A stretch of 64,000 nucleotides of DNA from Actinocatenispora sera. Lineage in GTDB: Bacteria; Actinomycetota; Actinomycetes; Mycobacteriales; Micromonosporaceae. The position numbers were made by a program, and so were the translations under genes. Of the stretch, positions 51,279 through 59,314 are shown in pieces. Location of the stretch: positions 1,612,001 to 1,676,000 of the forward strand of contig NZ_AP023354.1 in the NCBI RefSeq assembly GCF_018324685.1. The letters are read 5' to 3'. The stretch's first letter is position 1, and each line of letters starts with the position of its first letter. Under the pieces are notes generated by a model. It saw only the letters and a list, made by a program, of their open reading frames with translations. It did no database searches and had not been told where the DNA came from.

Positions 51279-51499
51279 GTCCCTGGAGGCACATCGTGCT
51301 CAGCTCACCCGATTTCAGTTCGGCCCGCTGGCGCAAGGGTCCCGGTAGCGGCGACGGTAACTGCGTGGAGGTCGCGCAGGTCCCGGAGGCGGTCGGCGTT
51401 CGGGACAGCAAGGATCGGCAGGGTCCGGTCCTGGCGTTCGCTCCGGCAGCGTGGGAGAGCTTCCTGGGCGACGTCCAGTGCGGGACGTTCGACCTGTAG
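51275..51499 (+). CDS. DUF397 family protein
   Basis: A 74-aa protein with the family pattern 'FSSARWRKGPGSGDGNCVEVAQVPEAVGVRDSKDRQGPVLAFAPAAWESFLGDV'. DUF397 proteins pair with XRE-DUF5753 regulators and can modulate them. The ATG overlaps the regulator stop by 4 bases. The MFS gene follows after about 50 bp. Confidence 0.9.
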   Translation: MSPWRHIVLSSPDFSSARWRKGPGSGDGNCVEVAQVPEAVGVRDSKDRQGPVLAFAPAAWESFLGDVQCGTFDL

Positions 51500-51546
51500 A
51501 ACTCAGCGGGGCCGGTCTCGGCCGGCCCCGACCGAACGAGGGGATC

Positions 51547-52776
51547 ATGACGGCGACCGAACAGGCCAAGGCTCAGCGCACCCGGACCCGGTTGGGTCGC
51601 GGGTTCCGCTTGGTGTGGTCCTCGGCGTCGGTGTCGAGCGTCGGGGACGGCGCGTTCACGGTGGCGGTTCCGCTGCTGGCGGCGTACCTGACCCGTGATC
51701 CGCTCGCGGTGTCGTTGGTGAGTGCGGCGGCGGCGGCGCCGTGGTTCCTCGTCGGGTTCTGGTCCGGCGCGATCGTTGACCGGCTCCCCCGGCGGGCCGT
51801 GATGATCACCGCGGATGTTGTGCGCGCTCTGTCGCTCGTCGCGCTCGTCGGCCTGGCCCTGCCGCATGTCGCCTCGCCGGTGGCACTGGCTGTCGTGGCG
51901 TTCCTGGTGGTGTCGGGCCAATGCTTCTTCGACGCGGCGGCGCAGGCGTTGTTGCCGCAGGTGGTCGGCCGGGACGGGGACACGCTGACCAAGGCCAACG
52001 GTCAGCTCTTCGCCGGGGAGACGGTCGGTAAGACTCTCGTCGGTCCGCCGCTGGGCGGCTACACGTTCGCACTGGCTCCCTGGGCGCCGTTCGCTGTCGA
52101 CGCGGTGTCGTTCGCTGCGTCGGCCGGCTTCCTCGGCGGCGTACGGAAGACTCCGGCCCCGGAGGTCCCGGAGCGGCAGAACCTGCGGAACGCGGTGCGG
52201 GAGGGCTTCGCCTACCTGTTCCGGAGCCGCGAGCTCGTGCTGTTGTCGCTGTGCCTGATGGCCTTCAACGTCGGCTACAACCTGGCGTACGCGACGCTCG
52301 TGCTGTTCGCGAAGGACTCCCTCGGCGTCAGTGACTTCGGCTTCGGCCTGCTCATCGCTGCCTCCGCGATCGGCGCCGTGGTCGCGGGCTGGATCGCTTC
52401 TCCGCTCGTCCGATGGGTCGGTACCCGTGGGGCCGTTGTCGGCGCGGGCGTGGTCCAGGCGGCCGGGTGGGTGGTCATCGCGCTGACCGGGACACCGTGG
52501 CTCGCCTGGGCAGGGTTCGTACTGCTCGGCGCCGGCTCGACGCTCGTCACGGTCGCGGTGGTGTCAGCCCGCCAACAGGTCGTACCGAACCACCTGCTCG
52601 GTCGCGTCGTGTCGGCGTTCCGGCTGATCGGTAACGGCGTCGCCCCCTTGGGCTCCGTCGCCGGTGGGCTGATCGCGAGTGCGTCCGGCTTCCGCGCGCC
52701 GCTGCTGGTGGCTCCTGCGCTGCTGGTCCTGGCCATGGCAGCACTGGGCATTCTGCTCGCCCGAACCTCGAAGTAG
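51547..52776 (+). CDS. MFS transporter carried by the AICE
   Basis: A 409-aa exporter, about 12 helices ('RLVWSSASVSSVGDGAFTVAVPLLAAYL', 'GAIVDRLPRRAVMITADVVRAL'), of the MFS_3/enterobactin- or macrolide-efflux-like group. The ATG at 51547 follows GAGGGG; an upstream in-frame ATG at 51451 lies within the DUF397 gene. It is accessory cargo, perhaps resistance or self-protection; the substrate is unknown. Confidence 0.85.
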   Translation: MTATEQAKAQRTRTRLGRGFRLVWSSASVSSVGDGAFTVAVPLLAAYLTRDPLAVSLVSAAAAAPWFLVGFWSGAIVDRLPRRAVMITADVVRALSLVALVGLALPHVASPVALAVVAFLVVSGQCFFDAAAQALLPQVVGRDGDTLTKANGQLFAGETVGKTLVGPPLGGYTFALAPWAPFAVDAVSFAASAGFLGGVRKTPAPEVPERQNLRNAVREGFAYLFRSRELVLLSLCLMAFNVGYNLAYATLVLFAKDSLGVSDFGFGLLIAASAIGAVVAGWIASPLVRWVGTRGAVVGAGVVQAAGWVVIALTGTPWLAWAGFVLLGAGSTLVTVAVVSARQQVVPNHLLGRVVSAFRLIGNGVAPLGSVAGGLIASASGFRAPLLVAPALLVLAMAALGILLARTSK

Positions 52777-52815
52777 CAGACTCCGAACTATCCGGAAGTT
52801 ACCCACGAGTAGGCA

Positions 52816-52858
52816 TTGCACCGTGCATATCTACGTCGCTAACATCGTGCATATCTAC
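52816..52858 (+). promoter_or_regulatory. Promoter and paired operators of the transfer operon
   Basis: -35 TTGCAC at 52816-52821, an 18-bp spacer and -10 TAACAT at 52840-52845. GTGCATATCTAC occurs at 52823-52834 (inside the spacer) and at 52847-52858 (just after the -10), 24 bp apart on the same helix face approximately. Binding there would block RNA polymerase. Confidence 0.65.
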
Positions 52859-52931
52859 AGAACAAGTAGATCCAAGACGGCAAGGAACGCCGTAAGGCCC
52901 GATGCAGGGCACGAGTAGAGGAGTGGTTGTT

Positions 52932-53360
52932 GTGCTGGAGCGTGGTACGCGTTTCCCGACTCCGTTCGAGGTCGCCTTCCCGAAGGGTCTGCTGCAGAAC
53001 GGTTCGGTGGTGCCGGACTACGAGTACAACCCGAACAAGAACGCGCCGAAGGTGCAGAAGCGCGACGAGGCGACTGGGCTTCTGCAGTGGAAGGCGAACG
53101 TGACCGACCCGTCGGAGACCAATGCGAAGCGGGCGTCGTTCGCGCTGCTGTTCACCGCTGCGGTGCAGCCGGTGCCGGAGACGCCCGAGCTGGCGGCGGG
53201 CACCGACATCCGGTTCATCGAGCTGGACGGTCTGACGGCGGAGCCGCGGGTGATGGGGCAGGGCGAGTTCAAGTACCTGGGCTACATCTTCCGCGCGGAG
53301 GGCTACCGGCCGGCGGTGGCTGGCGGGAAGTCGGCGTCTCGTTCGGACAAGGCGGCCTGA
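52932..53360 (+). CDS. Conserved AICE protein of unknown function
   Basis: A 142-aa soluble protein ('LERGTRFPTPFEVAFPKGLLQNGSVVPDYEYNPNKNAPKVQKRDEATGLLQWKANVTDP...'), a type found as first gene of transfer operons in actinobacterial plasmids and AICEs; it may bind DNA or single strands but no motif proves it. A GTG at 52932 is chosen since GAGGAG lies 10 bases upstream; an ATG at 52902 is in frame. Confidence 0.7.
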   Translation: MLERGTRFPTPFEVAFPKGLLQNGSVVPDYEYNPNKNAPKVQKRDEATGLLQWKANVTDPSETNAKRASFALLFTAAVQPVPETPELAAGTDIRFIELDGLTAEPRVMGQGEFKYLGYIFRAEGYRPAVAGGKSASRSDKAA

Positions 53361-53440
53361 TTCGTGACGTGGGCCGGGCTGCGGCATGTTCCCGGCTCGG
53401 CCTGCGTCGTCCAACGCGGTGGATGTGGAGGGAGTGGGCG

Positions 53441-53809
53441 GTGACCAGGAAGCATGAGGCGGCGGCGTTGGCGGCGCCGGGGATCGATGCGATCCGGGAT
53501 GCGTACCTGACGGGTGGGTCGGATGCGCAGCGGGTGGCGGCGTTGATCGAGATTGCGGGTGCTGCGGCGGCGCTGGCCCGGACGGTGGCCCGGTTGCGGC
53601 ATGTGGATCGGGCGGAGTTGTTCGAGCTGGTGTCGCGGCGCTCCGATGTGCTGCCGGTGCTGGGTCGCGGGCAGTGGCTGCCCACGATGACCTACCACGT
53701 CCCGGCTCCGGGCAAGCGGCGGGTTCGCCGTCGTAGCAACACATCCGCGACCGTTGCGCCGGTGCCGGCGGTGATTCAGCCGGAGCTGTTCGCGGATGGT
53801 GTGGCGTGA
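53441..53809 (+). CDS. AICE hypothetical protein (122 aa)
   Basis: A helical N-terminal domain ('AAPGIDAIRDAYLTGGSDAQRVAALIEIAGAAAALARTVARLRHVDRAELFELVSRR') and a basic C-terminus. No family is recognised. A GTG at 53441 follows GGAGGGAG; the stop overlaps the next start by 4 bases. Part of the transfer operon. Confidence 0.6.
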   Translation: MTRKHEAAALAAPGIDAIRDAYLTGGSDAQRVAALIEIAGAAAALARTVARLRHVDRAELFELVSRRSDVLPVLGRGQWLPTMTYHVPAPGKRRVRRRSNTSATVAPVPAVIQPELFADGVA

Positions 53810-54027
53810 GCGGGGAGGACTCGTTTCGCGGGCGGCATGTGGCGTTGGTGTCGGCCGGGGTGTTCGACATCCCGTGCGCGTTCCGGCGGATCTCCACGGC
53901 GATCGCGGATCAGGACTACCCGCTGGCGCTGCGGGCGATCGAGGACGCACGGGCGGTGCTGGATGAGACGGCCCAGTTGGCGCGGCTGTCGATTCCGGAG
54001 GGCGCGTCCTCGGGTGGTGGCTGGTGA
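53806..54027 (+). CDS. AICE hypothetical protein (73 aa)
   Basis: A small helical protein ('FDIPCAFRRISTAIADQDYPLALRAIEDARAVLDETAQLARLSI'). A GTG at 53806 overlaps the previous stop, and a GTG at 54024 overlaps its own stop, a chain of coupled genes. Function unknown. Confidence 0.6.
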   Translation: MSGEDSFRGRHVALVSAGVFDIPCAFRRISTAIADQDYPLALRAIEDARAVLDETAQLARLSIPEGASSGGGW

Positions 54028-54368
54028 TCCGGGGACCGGGGCGTCTGGGCCGGGCCGTGGCGGTGTCTCGCCGGGTGCGGTGGCAGGTGGGGCGCTCGGT
54101 GATGGGTTCGGTGCCGGTGCGGGTGTGGATGCGGGCGACGTACCGGAGCGGCAAGACGGTGGCGTCGATGCGGTACGGGCTGCCGCAGCGGGGCGTGGTG
54201 GCGGTGCGGCGGTCGGGTGGCCGGACGGGGTTCGCTCGGCGTCCGGCGGGTCGGTCGGGGATGGCTCGTCCGGCGGTGGGTCGGCCGGCTGGTCCGGTCG
54301 CTGGTGCTGGCCGGTCGGCTCGTCCGGCGGGTCAGCGGAGTGTTCGTCAACAGGTGAGGAGATCAGCA

Positions 54369-54623
54369 ATGGCAGACGACGCGTTGCGGCAGGTCCGGAC
54401 GGCGCTGCAGGGCAAGGTCGGTAACGGTGATGGCCTGGCGCTGGTGCGCTCCTGGATGTCGTCGGTGCGGTCGGCGGCCGATGAGGTGGCGTCGGTGCAA
54501 CGGAAGTTGTCGGTGGCGGAGGACGAGTTCCTGGACCGACCGGTGGCGCAGTCCCGGGCGTGGCTGGATCGGCTGAACGACAACCTGGATCACTTGGCGC
54601 GCAAGCTGTCCGCAGGTCAGTAG
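54369..54623 (+). CDS. AICE hypothetical protein (84 aa)
   Basis: A small helical, probably coiled-coil protein ('SWMSSVRSAADEVASVQRKLSVAEDEFLDRPVAQSRAWLDRLNDNLDHLARKLSAGQ'). The ATG at 54369 has GAGGAG 8 bases upstream. The same frame is open from a GTG at 54024, which overlaps the previous stop by 4 bases; that would give a 199-aa protein with a very Arg/Gly-rich first part. Both options are possible; the strong internal RBS favours the short form. Confidence 0.55.
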   Translation: MADDALRQVRTALQGKVGNGDGLALVRSWMSSVRSAADEVASVQRKLSVAEDEFLDRPVAQSRAWLDRLNDNLDHLARKLSAGQ

Positions 54624-54655
54624 GCGCCACGGCAGGTCACGGAAGGTAGGGCGAG

Positions 54656-54689
54656 GGCCGCCCGTCACGCACATCGCATGCGGGCGGCC
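54656..54689 (+). terminator. Intercistronic hairpin before the transfer gene
   Basis: Perfect 9-bp stem (arms 54656-54664 and 54681-54689) with a 16-nt loop, followed by TTCTTC. It lies 52 bp before the FtsK-like gene, inside what otherwise looks like one operon, so it may attenuate transfer-gene expression. Confidence 0.55.
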
Positions 54690-54740
54690 TTCTTCATGCC
54701 CAAACACGGTCACGCACGGTTAGCGGAGGGGTTGGGGTCA

Positions 54741-56393
54741 ATGGCTACGCGGTTGGTGATGTCGAGCCGTCGCCGGACGGTGGAGGTACGCCGTTCGCTG
54801 GTGGAGGCGCTGCCGTTTTGGGTGCGGTTGCCGGTGTGGTGCGGTGTCGGCGGCTACCGGCTGGTGAAGGCCGCTGTCCAGCACCCTCGCACGACTGCGG
54901 TGACGGCGACGCTGGGAACGGCGGGGGTGCTGGGTGGCCGGTGGGCGCTGGCCGGTGTGGTCCTGGCCCCGGTTGCGGCCGCGGTGGTGTGGCGCATCGC
55001 CTGGCCTGCCTCGTTCAAGCAGCGGGTGACTCCTCGTCTGCTGCGGTGGCAGCGCCGGTGGATCCGGTACGGGCGGCGCTGGAACGGCTGGATGATGCGG
55101 TGTCGGCTCGGGGTGTCCGACCGGGGCGGCGATGTGGTGGTGATCCCGCAGATTCGGCGGGTGGAGGTCACCCCGGCGGCGGATCGGCTGCTGATCGACG
55201 TTCCGGCTGGGTTGACGGTGGACGCGATCCGGCAGCGGTCCGCTGAGCTGGCCAACGCGGCGCGGGCGTTGGACTGCCGGGTGCGGTCGACGGGTTCGCC
55301 GGGCCTGGCGTGGGTGGAGTTCCAGCGTAAGGACGTGTTGGTGGCCACCATTCCGGCGCTGCCGATCCCGCGCGCGGCGGAGGGTGAGGATCTGGTGCCG
55401 CTGGATCTGGCGGCGGTGCCGGTCGGTACCCGCGAGGACGGGACGCCGTGGACGTTGCCGGTGCTGGGGCGGCATGTGCTGGTGGCGGGCCGGTCTCGTG
55501 CGGGGAAGGGCTCGGTGCTGTGGTCGGTGCTGCGCTACCTGGCGCCGGCGATCCGGTGCGGGCTGGTGAAGGTGTCGGGCATTGACCCGAAGGGTGGCAT
55601 GGAACTGTCCATCGGCCGCCCGCTGTTCACCCGGTACGAGGCGGACCAGCTGGACGCCATGGTGGCTTTGCTGGAGGCTGAGGCCGACCACATGGACTGC
55701 GTCGCCTCGGAGCTGGCCGGCAACGTCCGCAAGTTCACGCCCTCGATGGAACACCCGCTGCACCTGGTGGTCGTCGACGAGCTGGCGACGCTGACCGCGT
55801 ACGCGCCGATGGAGATCCGGCGCCGGGCCGAGAACGCCCTGGGGCGGCTGCTGACCAAGGGCGCGGCGGTCGGCTGGGCAGTGCTGGGCCTGGTGCAGGA
55901 GCCGTCGAAGGACATCATCCCGATGCGCGGGCTGTTCACCTACCGGCTCGCGCTGTGTCTGGACACGCCCTCGCAGGTCGACATGGTGTTGGGCGACGGG
56001 ATGCGCGACCTCGGGGCGCTGGCCGATCAGATCTCGCTGTCGACACCGGGCATGGGCTACGCGCTCAGCGAGTTCGAGAAGGAACCCTTCCGCGTCCGGG
56101 CGGCCTACGTCGCCGATGACGAGATCCGGGCCATGGCCGGCGAGTACGCGCCGATCACCACCGACTCCAACGACATCGAAGACATCCCGGCTGCCCCCAT
56201 GGCTGGCAACGGCGACGAGGGCCAGGCGGACAAGACCGAACCTGCTGACGCCCGGCCGGTCGAGCCGGTGGAGGTGGTCGAGCTGGAGGAGTGCCCGCCG
56301 GCTGATGTCACGCCGGTGGTGCCGGACTCGCTGTTAGCCAAGCTGCGCAACCTGCCTGCTGCGGGCGGCTCGGACGGGACGGAGGCGGCGTGA
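54741..56393 (+). CDS. traSA: FtsK/SpoIIIE-like conjugal DNA translocase (TraSA/TraB type)
   Basis: A 550-aa septal-type DNA pump that moves double-stranded DNA between mycelial cells. Two membrane segments lie at about residues 50-90; the motor domain has Walker A GRSRAGKGS (250-258), Walker B 'LHLVVVDELATL' (about 340-350), and an Arg-containing 'SLSTPGMGYALSEFEKEPFRVRAAYV' near the end. A Glu/Pro-rich tail follows. The ATG at 54741 has GGAGGGG upstream. The central transfer gene of the element. Confidence 0.9.
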   Translation: MATRLVMSSRRRTVEVRRSLVEALPFWVRLPVWCGVGGYRLVKAAVQHPRTTAVTATLGTAGVLGGRWALAGVVLAPVAAAVVWRIAWPASFKQRVTPRLLRWQRRWIRYGRRWNGWMMRCRLGVSDRGGDVVVIPQIRRVEVTPAADRLLIDVPAGLTVDAIRQRSAELANAARALDCRVRSTGSPGLAWVEFQRKDVLVATIPALPIPRAAEGEDLVPLDLAAVPVGTREDGTPWTLPVLGRHVLVAGRSRAGKGSVLWSVLRYLAPAIRCGLVKVSGIDPKGGMELSIGRPLFTRYEADQLDAMVALLEAEADHMDCVASELAGNVRKFTPSMEHPLHLVVVDELATLTAYAPMEIRRRAENALGRLLTKGAAVGWAVLGLVQEPSKDIIPMRGLFTYRLALCLDTPSQVDMVLGDGMRDLGALADQISLSTPGMGYALSEFEKEPFRVRAAYVADDEIRAMAGEYAPITTDSNDIEDIPAAPMAGNGDEGQADKTEPADARPVEPVEVVELEECPPADVTPVVPDSLLAKLRNLPAAGGSDGTEAA

Positions 56394-56647
56394 TGAGTGC
56401 GGTACCGGCAGACAACGACGGGGCGCGGCTGTTCCGGATCAGGGTCCCCGGGTCGGAGAAGTCGACGGCGGTGACGGTGCGGATGACCGACGACTCGGCG
56501 TGGATCGCGATTGGTGCTCGGCATCGTCGGCTTCCGCTGACCGTGCCGGAGGCGTGGGCGCTGTTCAAAGCTCTGGCCGATGCGCTGGATACGGCCGGGG
56601 AGCCGCCGGCGTTCCTGTCCCGTCCCGTCAAGCGCGACACCAAGTAG
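56393..56647 (+). CDS. AICE small hypothetical protein (84 aa)
   Basis: 'FRIRVPGSEKSTAVTVRMTDDSAWIAIGARHRRLPLTVPEAWALFKALADALDTAG' suggests a beta-sheet followed by a helix. The ATG at 56393 is just upstream of, and overlaps, the transfer-gene stop. A family seen between tra and spd genes in AICEs; no function known. Confidence 0.65.
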   Translation: MSAVPADNDGARLFRIRVPGSEKSTAVTVRMTDDSAWIAIGARHRRLPLTVPEAWALFKALADALDTAGEPPAFLSRPVKRDTK

Positions 56648-56662
56648 AGGGGGTGACCTGTG

Positions 56663-57292
56663 ATGGCTGAGGCAAGCAAGACGCAGCGGGTGGAGGATGT
56701 CGCCCGGCTCGGGATCATGGGCGCGATCGGCGTCATGGCCGGCGCGGCGTCGTTCACGCACATGCATGACTGGACGATGCAGGCGCTCCCGCACGGGACG
56801 GCCGACTGGTTCGGGTGGGCGAACGCGGTCGCCTCGGAGCTGATGCCCACGTGTGCGCTGTTGGAGATCCGCCGCAAGCGTCGGGCCGGCGGCTCGATCG
56901 GCTACCCGGTCGCGCTGCTGGTCGCTTCCGGGCTGCTGTCGCTGGGTGCGCAGGTCTCGCAGGCCGGTGACTCGCTGACCTCGAAGGGGCTGGCGGCGCT
57001 GCCGGCGGTGGCGTTCATGCTGCTGGTCAAGCTCGTGTTCTCCGGCCTGCCGAAGTCCACCAACGAGACGAAACCCGTTGTCCCGCAACAGGACTCGGTC
57101 GCTGTTCCGGATCACGCGAAGGTCGAGCATCCGACGGCTCCTGCCTCGTTGGCGCCTGCCGCTCCGGTTGCGGCTCGTCCGGTGTCGTCCACCGTCCCGG
57201 CTGCTCCGGTTGTGCCGGCTGCTCCGGTGGTCCCGTCGGGTCCGGTTGTGCCGGGCCGGGTCAACGGTCGTCCGGTGGTGATCGGCCAATGA
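56663..57292 (+). CDS. DUF2637/Spd-like membrane protein
   Basis: A 209-aa protein with about four membrane helices in the first 130 residues ('LGIMGAIGVMAGAASFTHMHDW', 'WFGWANAVASELMPTCALLEI', 'YPVALLVASGLLSLGAQVS', 'ALPAVAFMLLVKLVF') and a Pro/Val/Ala-rich tail. It resembles the spread proteins that help plasmids move within mycelium. A GTG at 56660 is an alternative start. Its stop overlaps the repSA start by 4 bases. Confidence 0.8.
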   Translation: MAEASKTQRVEDVARLGIMGAIGVMAGAASFTHMHDWTMQALPHGTADWFGWANAVASELMPTCALLEIRRKRRAGGSIGYPVALLVASGLLSLGAQVSQAGDSLTSKGLAALPAVAFMLLVKLVFSGLPKSTNETKPVVPQQDSVAVPDHAKVEHPTAPASLAPAAPVAARPVSSTVPAAPVVPAAPVVPSGPVVPGRVNGRPVVIGQ

Positions 57293-59079
57293 GCACCGAC
57301 CCGATGACACTGCCCGGTCTCGGGCAGGACGAGACTCCCCGCCCCGACTCGCGGGCGGCTCGGATGCTGCAGCCGATCGCGAAGGACGTTGCGGTCGAGC
57401 TGGCGAAGAAGTTCGGGGTGTGCGTCAAGCCGGTCTGGCTGCGCCGTACCAACACGGCGACCGGGGAAACCGAGCTGGTGCCGGTGCCCTGCGGGGCGAC
57501 CTCGGCGGCGAAGTGTGAGCCGTGCGCGGAGGCGAACCGGCGGCTGCGGATGCAGCAGATCCGCGAGGGCTGGCACCTCACCGAAGAACCGGTCACCACC
57601 CCCGATGCCCCGACCGACGAACAGCGCGAGCTGGTGGAGTACCGGGCTGTCCTGGAGTTCGCCCGGACCTCCGTGGTCCTGGCGGCCGAGTGGGACCAGG
57701 TGCGCGAGCTGGACGCGGAGATCGACCGGGTGGATGAACAGATCACCGCGGCCGGTGTCCGCGGCTCGGTGCTGCCTGGCGGCCGCAAGGATGGGACCGA
57801 TGGGCAGGAGTCGGCCCCGGCCCGGAAGCGCTCGACTCGTCGGCGGCAGGACGCACCGGATCTGCCTCGGCTGCCGGTGGCCAACCGGACCATTCCGCAT
57901 CCGCACATCGGCACCGACGGGCGGGAGCACCGGGACTCGGTGTTCCTGACCCTGACTCTGGGCTCGTACGGGCCGATCCACTCCGCGTACCGGCGTCGCG
58001 GTCGAGTGCAGGTGTGTGAGTGCGGCGAGTTGCACAGCCAGCATGACCCCCGCGTCGGGACCCCGGTCGACCCCGACTCGTACGACTACCGGGCGGCGGC
58101 GCTGGACGCGATCCACTTCGCGAAGGTGCTCGACCGGTTCTGGCAGAACCTGCGCCGGGCCGTGGGCTGGAACGTGCAGTACGCGGGGTCGGTGGAGATG
58201 CAAAAGCGGCTGGCCCCTCACGGGCACTTCGCCGTCCGGGGCACACTGGCCCGCAAGCTGGTCAAGCAAGTCGCGGCGGCAACCTACCACCAGGTGTGGT
58301 GGCCCGCGCATGACCGGCTGGTGTACGACCCGGACGGGGCCGTGCCGGTGTGGGACCCGGACGCGAAGACCTACCGGGACCCGGAGACCTCGGCGGCGCT
58401 GCCGACCTGGGATGAGGCGCTGGACGCGCTCGATGAGGACCCGGACGCGGAGCCTGCGCACGTGGTGCGGCTCGGCAGCGTGCACCTGGCCGGGGTGCGG
58501 GGCGGCTCGGAGAGCGCTGAGAAGACCATCCGCTACATCACGAAGTACATCGCGAAGGACATCACCGACGCCGTGGCTCCGGGCTCGCGGGCGCAGGAAG
58601 ACCATCTGGCCCGGCTCGCGGCGGAGCTGCAAACCCTGCCGTGTTCTCCGACGTGCGCGAACTGGCTGCTGTACGGGGTGCAGCCCAAGAACGCCAAGGC
58701 TACGGCGCGGCCGGGACGGTGCAAGGGCAAGGTGCATCAGCGGCGCACCCTCGGCTTCACCGGACGGCGGGTTCTGGTCTCCCGGCAGTGGTCGAACAAG
58801 ACCCTGGCTGATCACCGGGCCGACCGGAAAGCCTGGGTCAAAGCTCTCCTCGCGCTTTCGGCAACCGGCGATGCGACGGCCGGCGAGCACGACCAGGCGC
58901 CCGGCGACCCGCCCCCGTTCGAGTACGAGTTGGCCTCCCGAGACGACCCGGACGTGCCTCCGCCGCATGTGCACTTCCTGCGCAAGATCGCCGAACGGCA
59001 AGCCTGGCGGGCACAACTCGACGAGGCGAAACAACAGGTACAGCAACAGCTTTCGGCAACGCAAACCACTGCGGCATAA
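57289..59079 (+). CDS. repSA: RepSA-like replication initiator (HUH, rolling circle)
   Basis: A 596-aa initiator for autonomous replication of the excised element. Motif 1 FLTLT is at residues 219-223, the HUH-type metal site Pro310-His-Gly-His313-Phe follows, and the nicking Tyr region is 'TIRYITKYIAKD' with Tyr416 and Tyr420. Cys clusters near 68-79 ('CGATSAAKCEPC') and 243-245 could bind zinc. Length and layout match pSAM2 RepSA. It would nick its origin, probably inside or near its own gene. Confidence 0.92.
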   Translation: MSTDPMTLPGLGQDETPRPDSRAARMLQPIAKDVAVELAKKFGVCVKPVWLRRTNTATGETELVPVPCGATSAAKCEPCAEANRRLRMQQIREGWHLTEEPVTTPDAPTDEQRELVEYRAVLEFARTSVVLAAEWDQVRELDAEIDRVDEQITAAGVRGSVLPGGRKDGTDGQESAPARKRSTRRRQDAPDLPRLPVANRTIPHPHIGTDGREHRDSVFLTLTLGSYGPIHSAYRRRGRVQVCECGELHSQHDPRVGTPVDPDSYDYRAAALDAIHFAKVLDRFWQNLRRAVGWNVQYAGSVEMQKRLAPHGHFAVRGTLARKLVKQVAAATYHQVWWPAHDRLVYDPDGAVPVWDPDAKTYRDPETSAALPTWDEALDALDEDPDAEPAHVVRLGSVHLAGVRGGSESAEKTIRYITKYIAKDITDAVAPGSRAQEDHLARLAAELQTLPCSPTCANWLLYGVQPKNAKATARPGRCKGKVHQRRTLGFTGRRVLVSRQWSNKTLADHRADRKAWVKALLALSATGDATAGEHDQAPGDPPPFEYELASRDDPDVPPPHVHFLRKIAERQAWRAQLDEAKQQVQQQLSATQTTAA

Positions 59080-59098
59080 GCGATCTGGGGAGGATCGA

Positions 59099-59314
59099 GT
59101 GTCCAGCGACGAAGTTCTGTTGAGCGTAGCGCAGGCAGCCGAACGCTTCGGCACAAGCGAGCGGTTCCCCCGCCGGCTGATTGCTGAGCGGCGAATCCGT
59201 TTTGTTCGGCTCGGCCGTCACGTCCGCATCCCCGCGGGCGCGGTGGACGAGTTCATCCAAGAGGGCACAGTCGAGCCGCTGTCGGTGCGGTGGCGTGCGG
59301 GGAAGGTGGCGTGA
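59099..59314 (+). CDS. xis: Excisionase (MerR/AlpA-like HTH)
   Basis: A 71-aa basic DNA-binding protein. 'LLSVAQAAERFGTSERFPRRLIAERRIRFVRLGRHVRIPAGAVDEFIQEG' is the excisionase/DNA-binding family pattern. A GTG at 59099 with GGGAGG upstream. The stop overlaps the int ATG by one base, the usual xis-int coupling. It would direct Int toward excision. Confidence 0.9.
   Translation: MSSDEVLLSVAQAAERFGTSERFPRRLIAERRIRFVRLGRHVRIPAGAVDEFIQEGTVEPLSVRWRAGKVA

Noticed and set aside
54024-54368. Separate gene between 54,027 and 54,369
   Set aside because: The frame is open and joined to the next gene, but its sequence is Arg/Gly-rich without recognisable structure; it is mentioned as a possible N-terminal extension instead.
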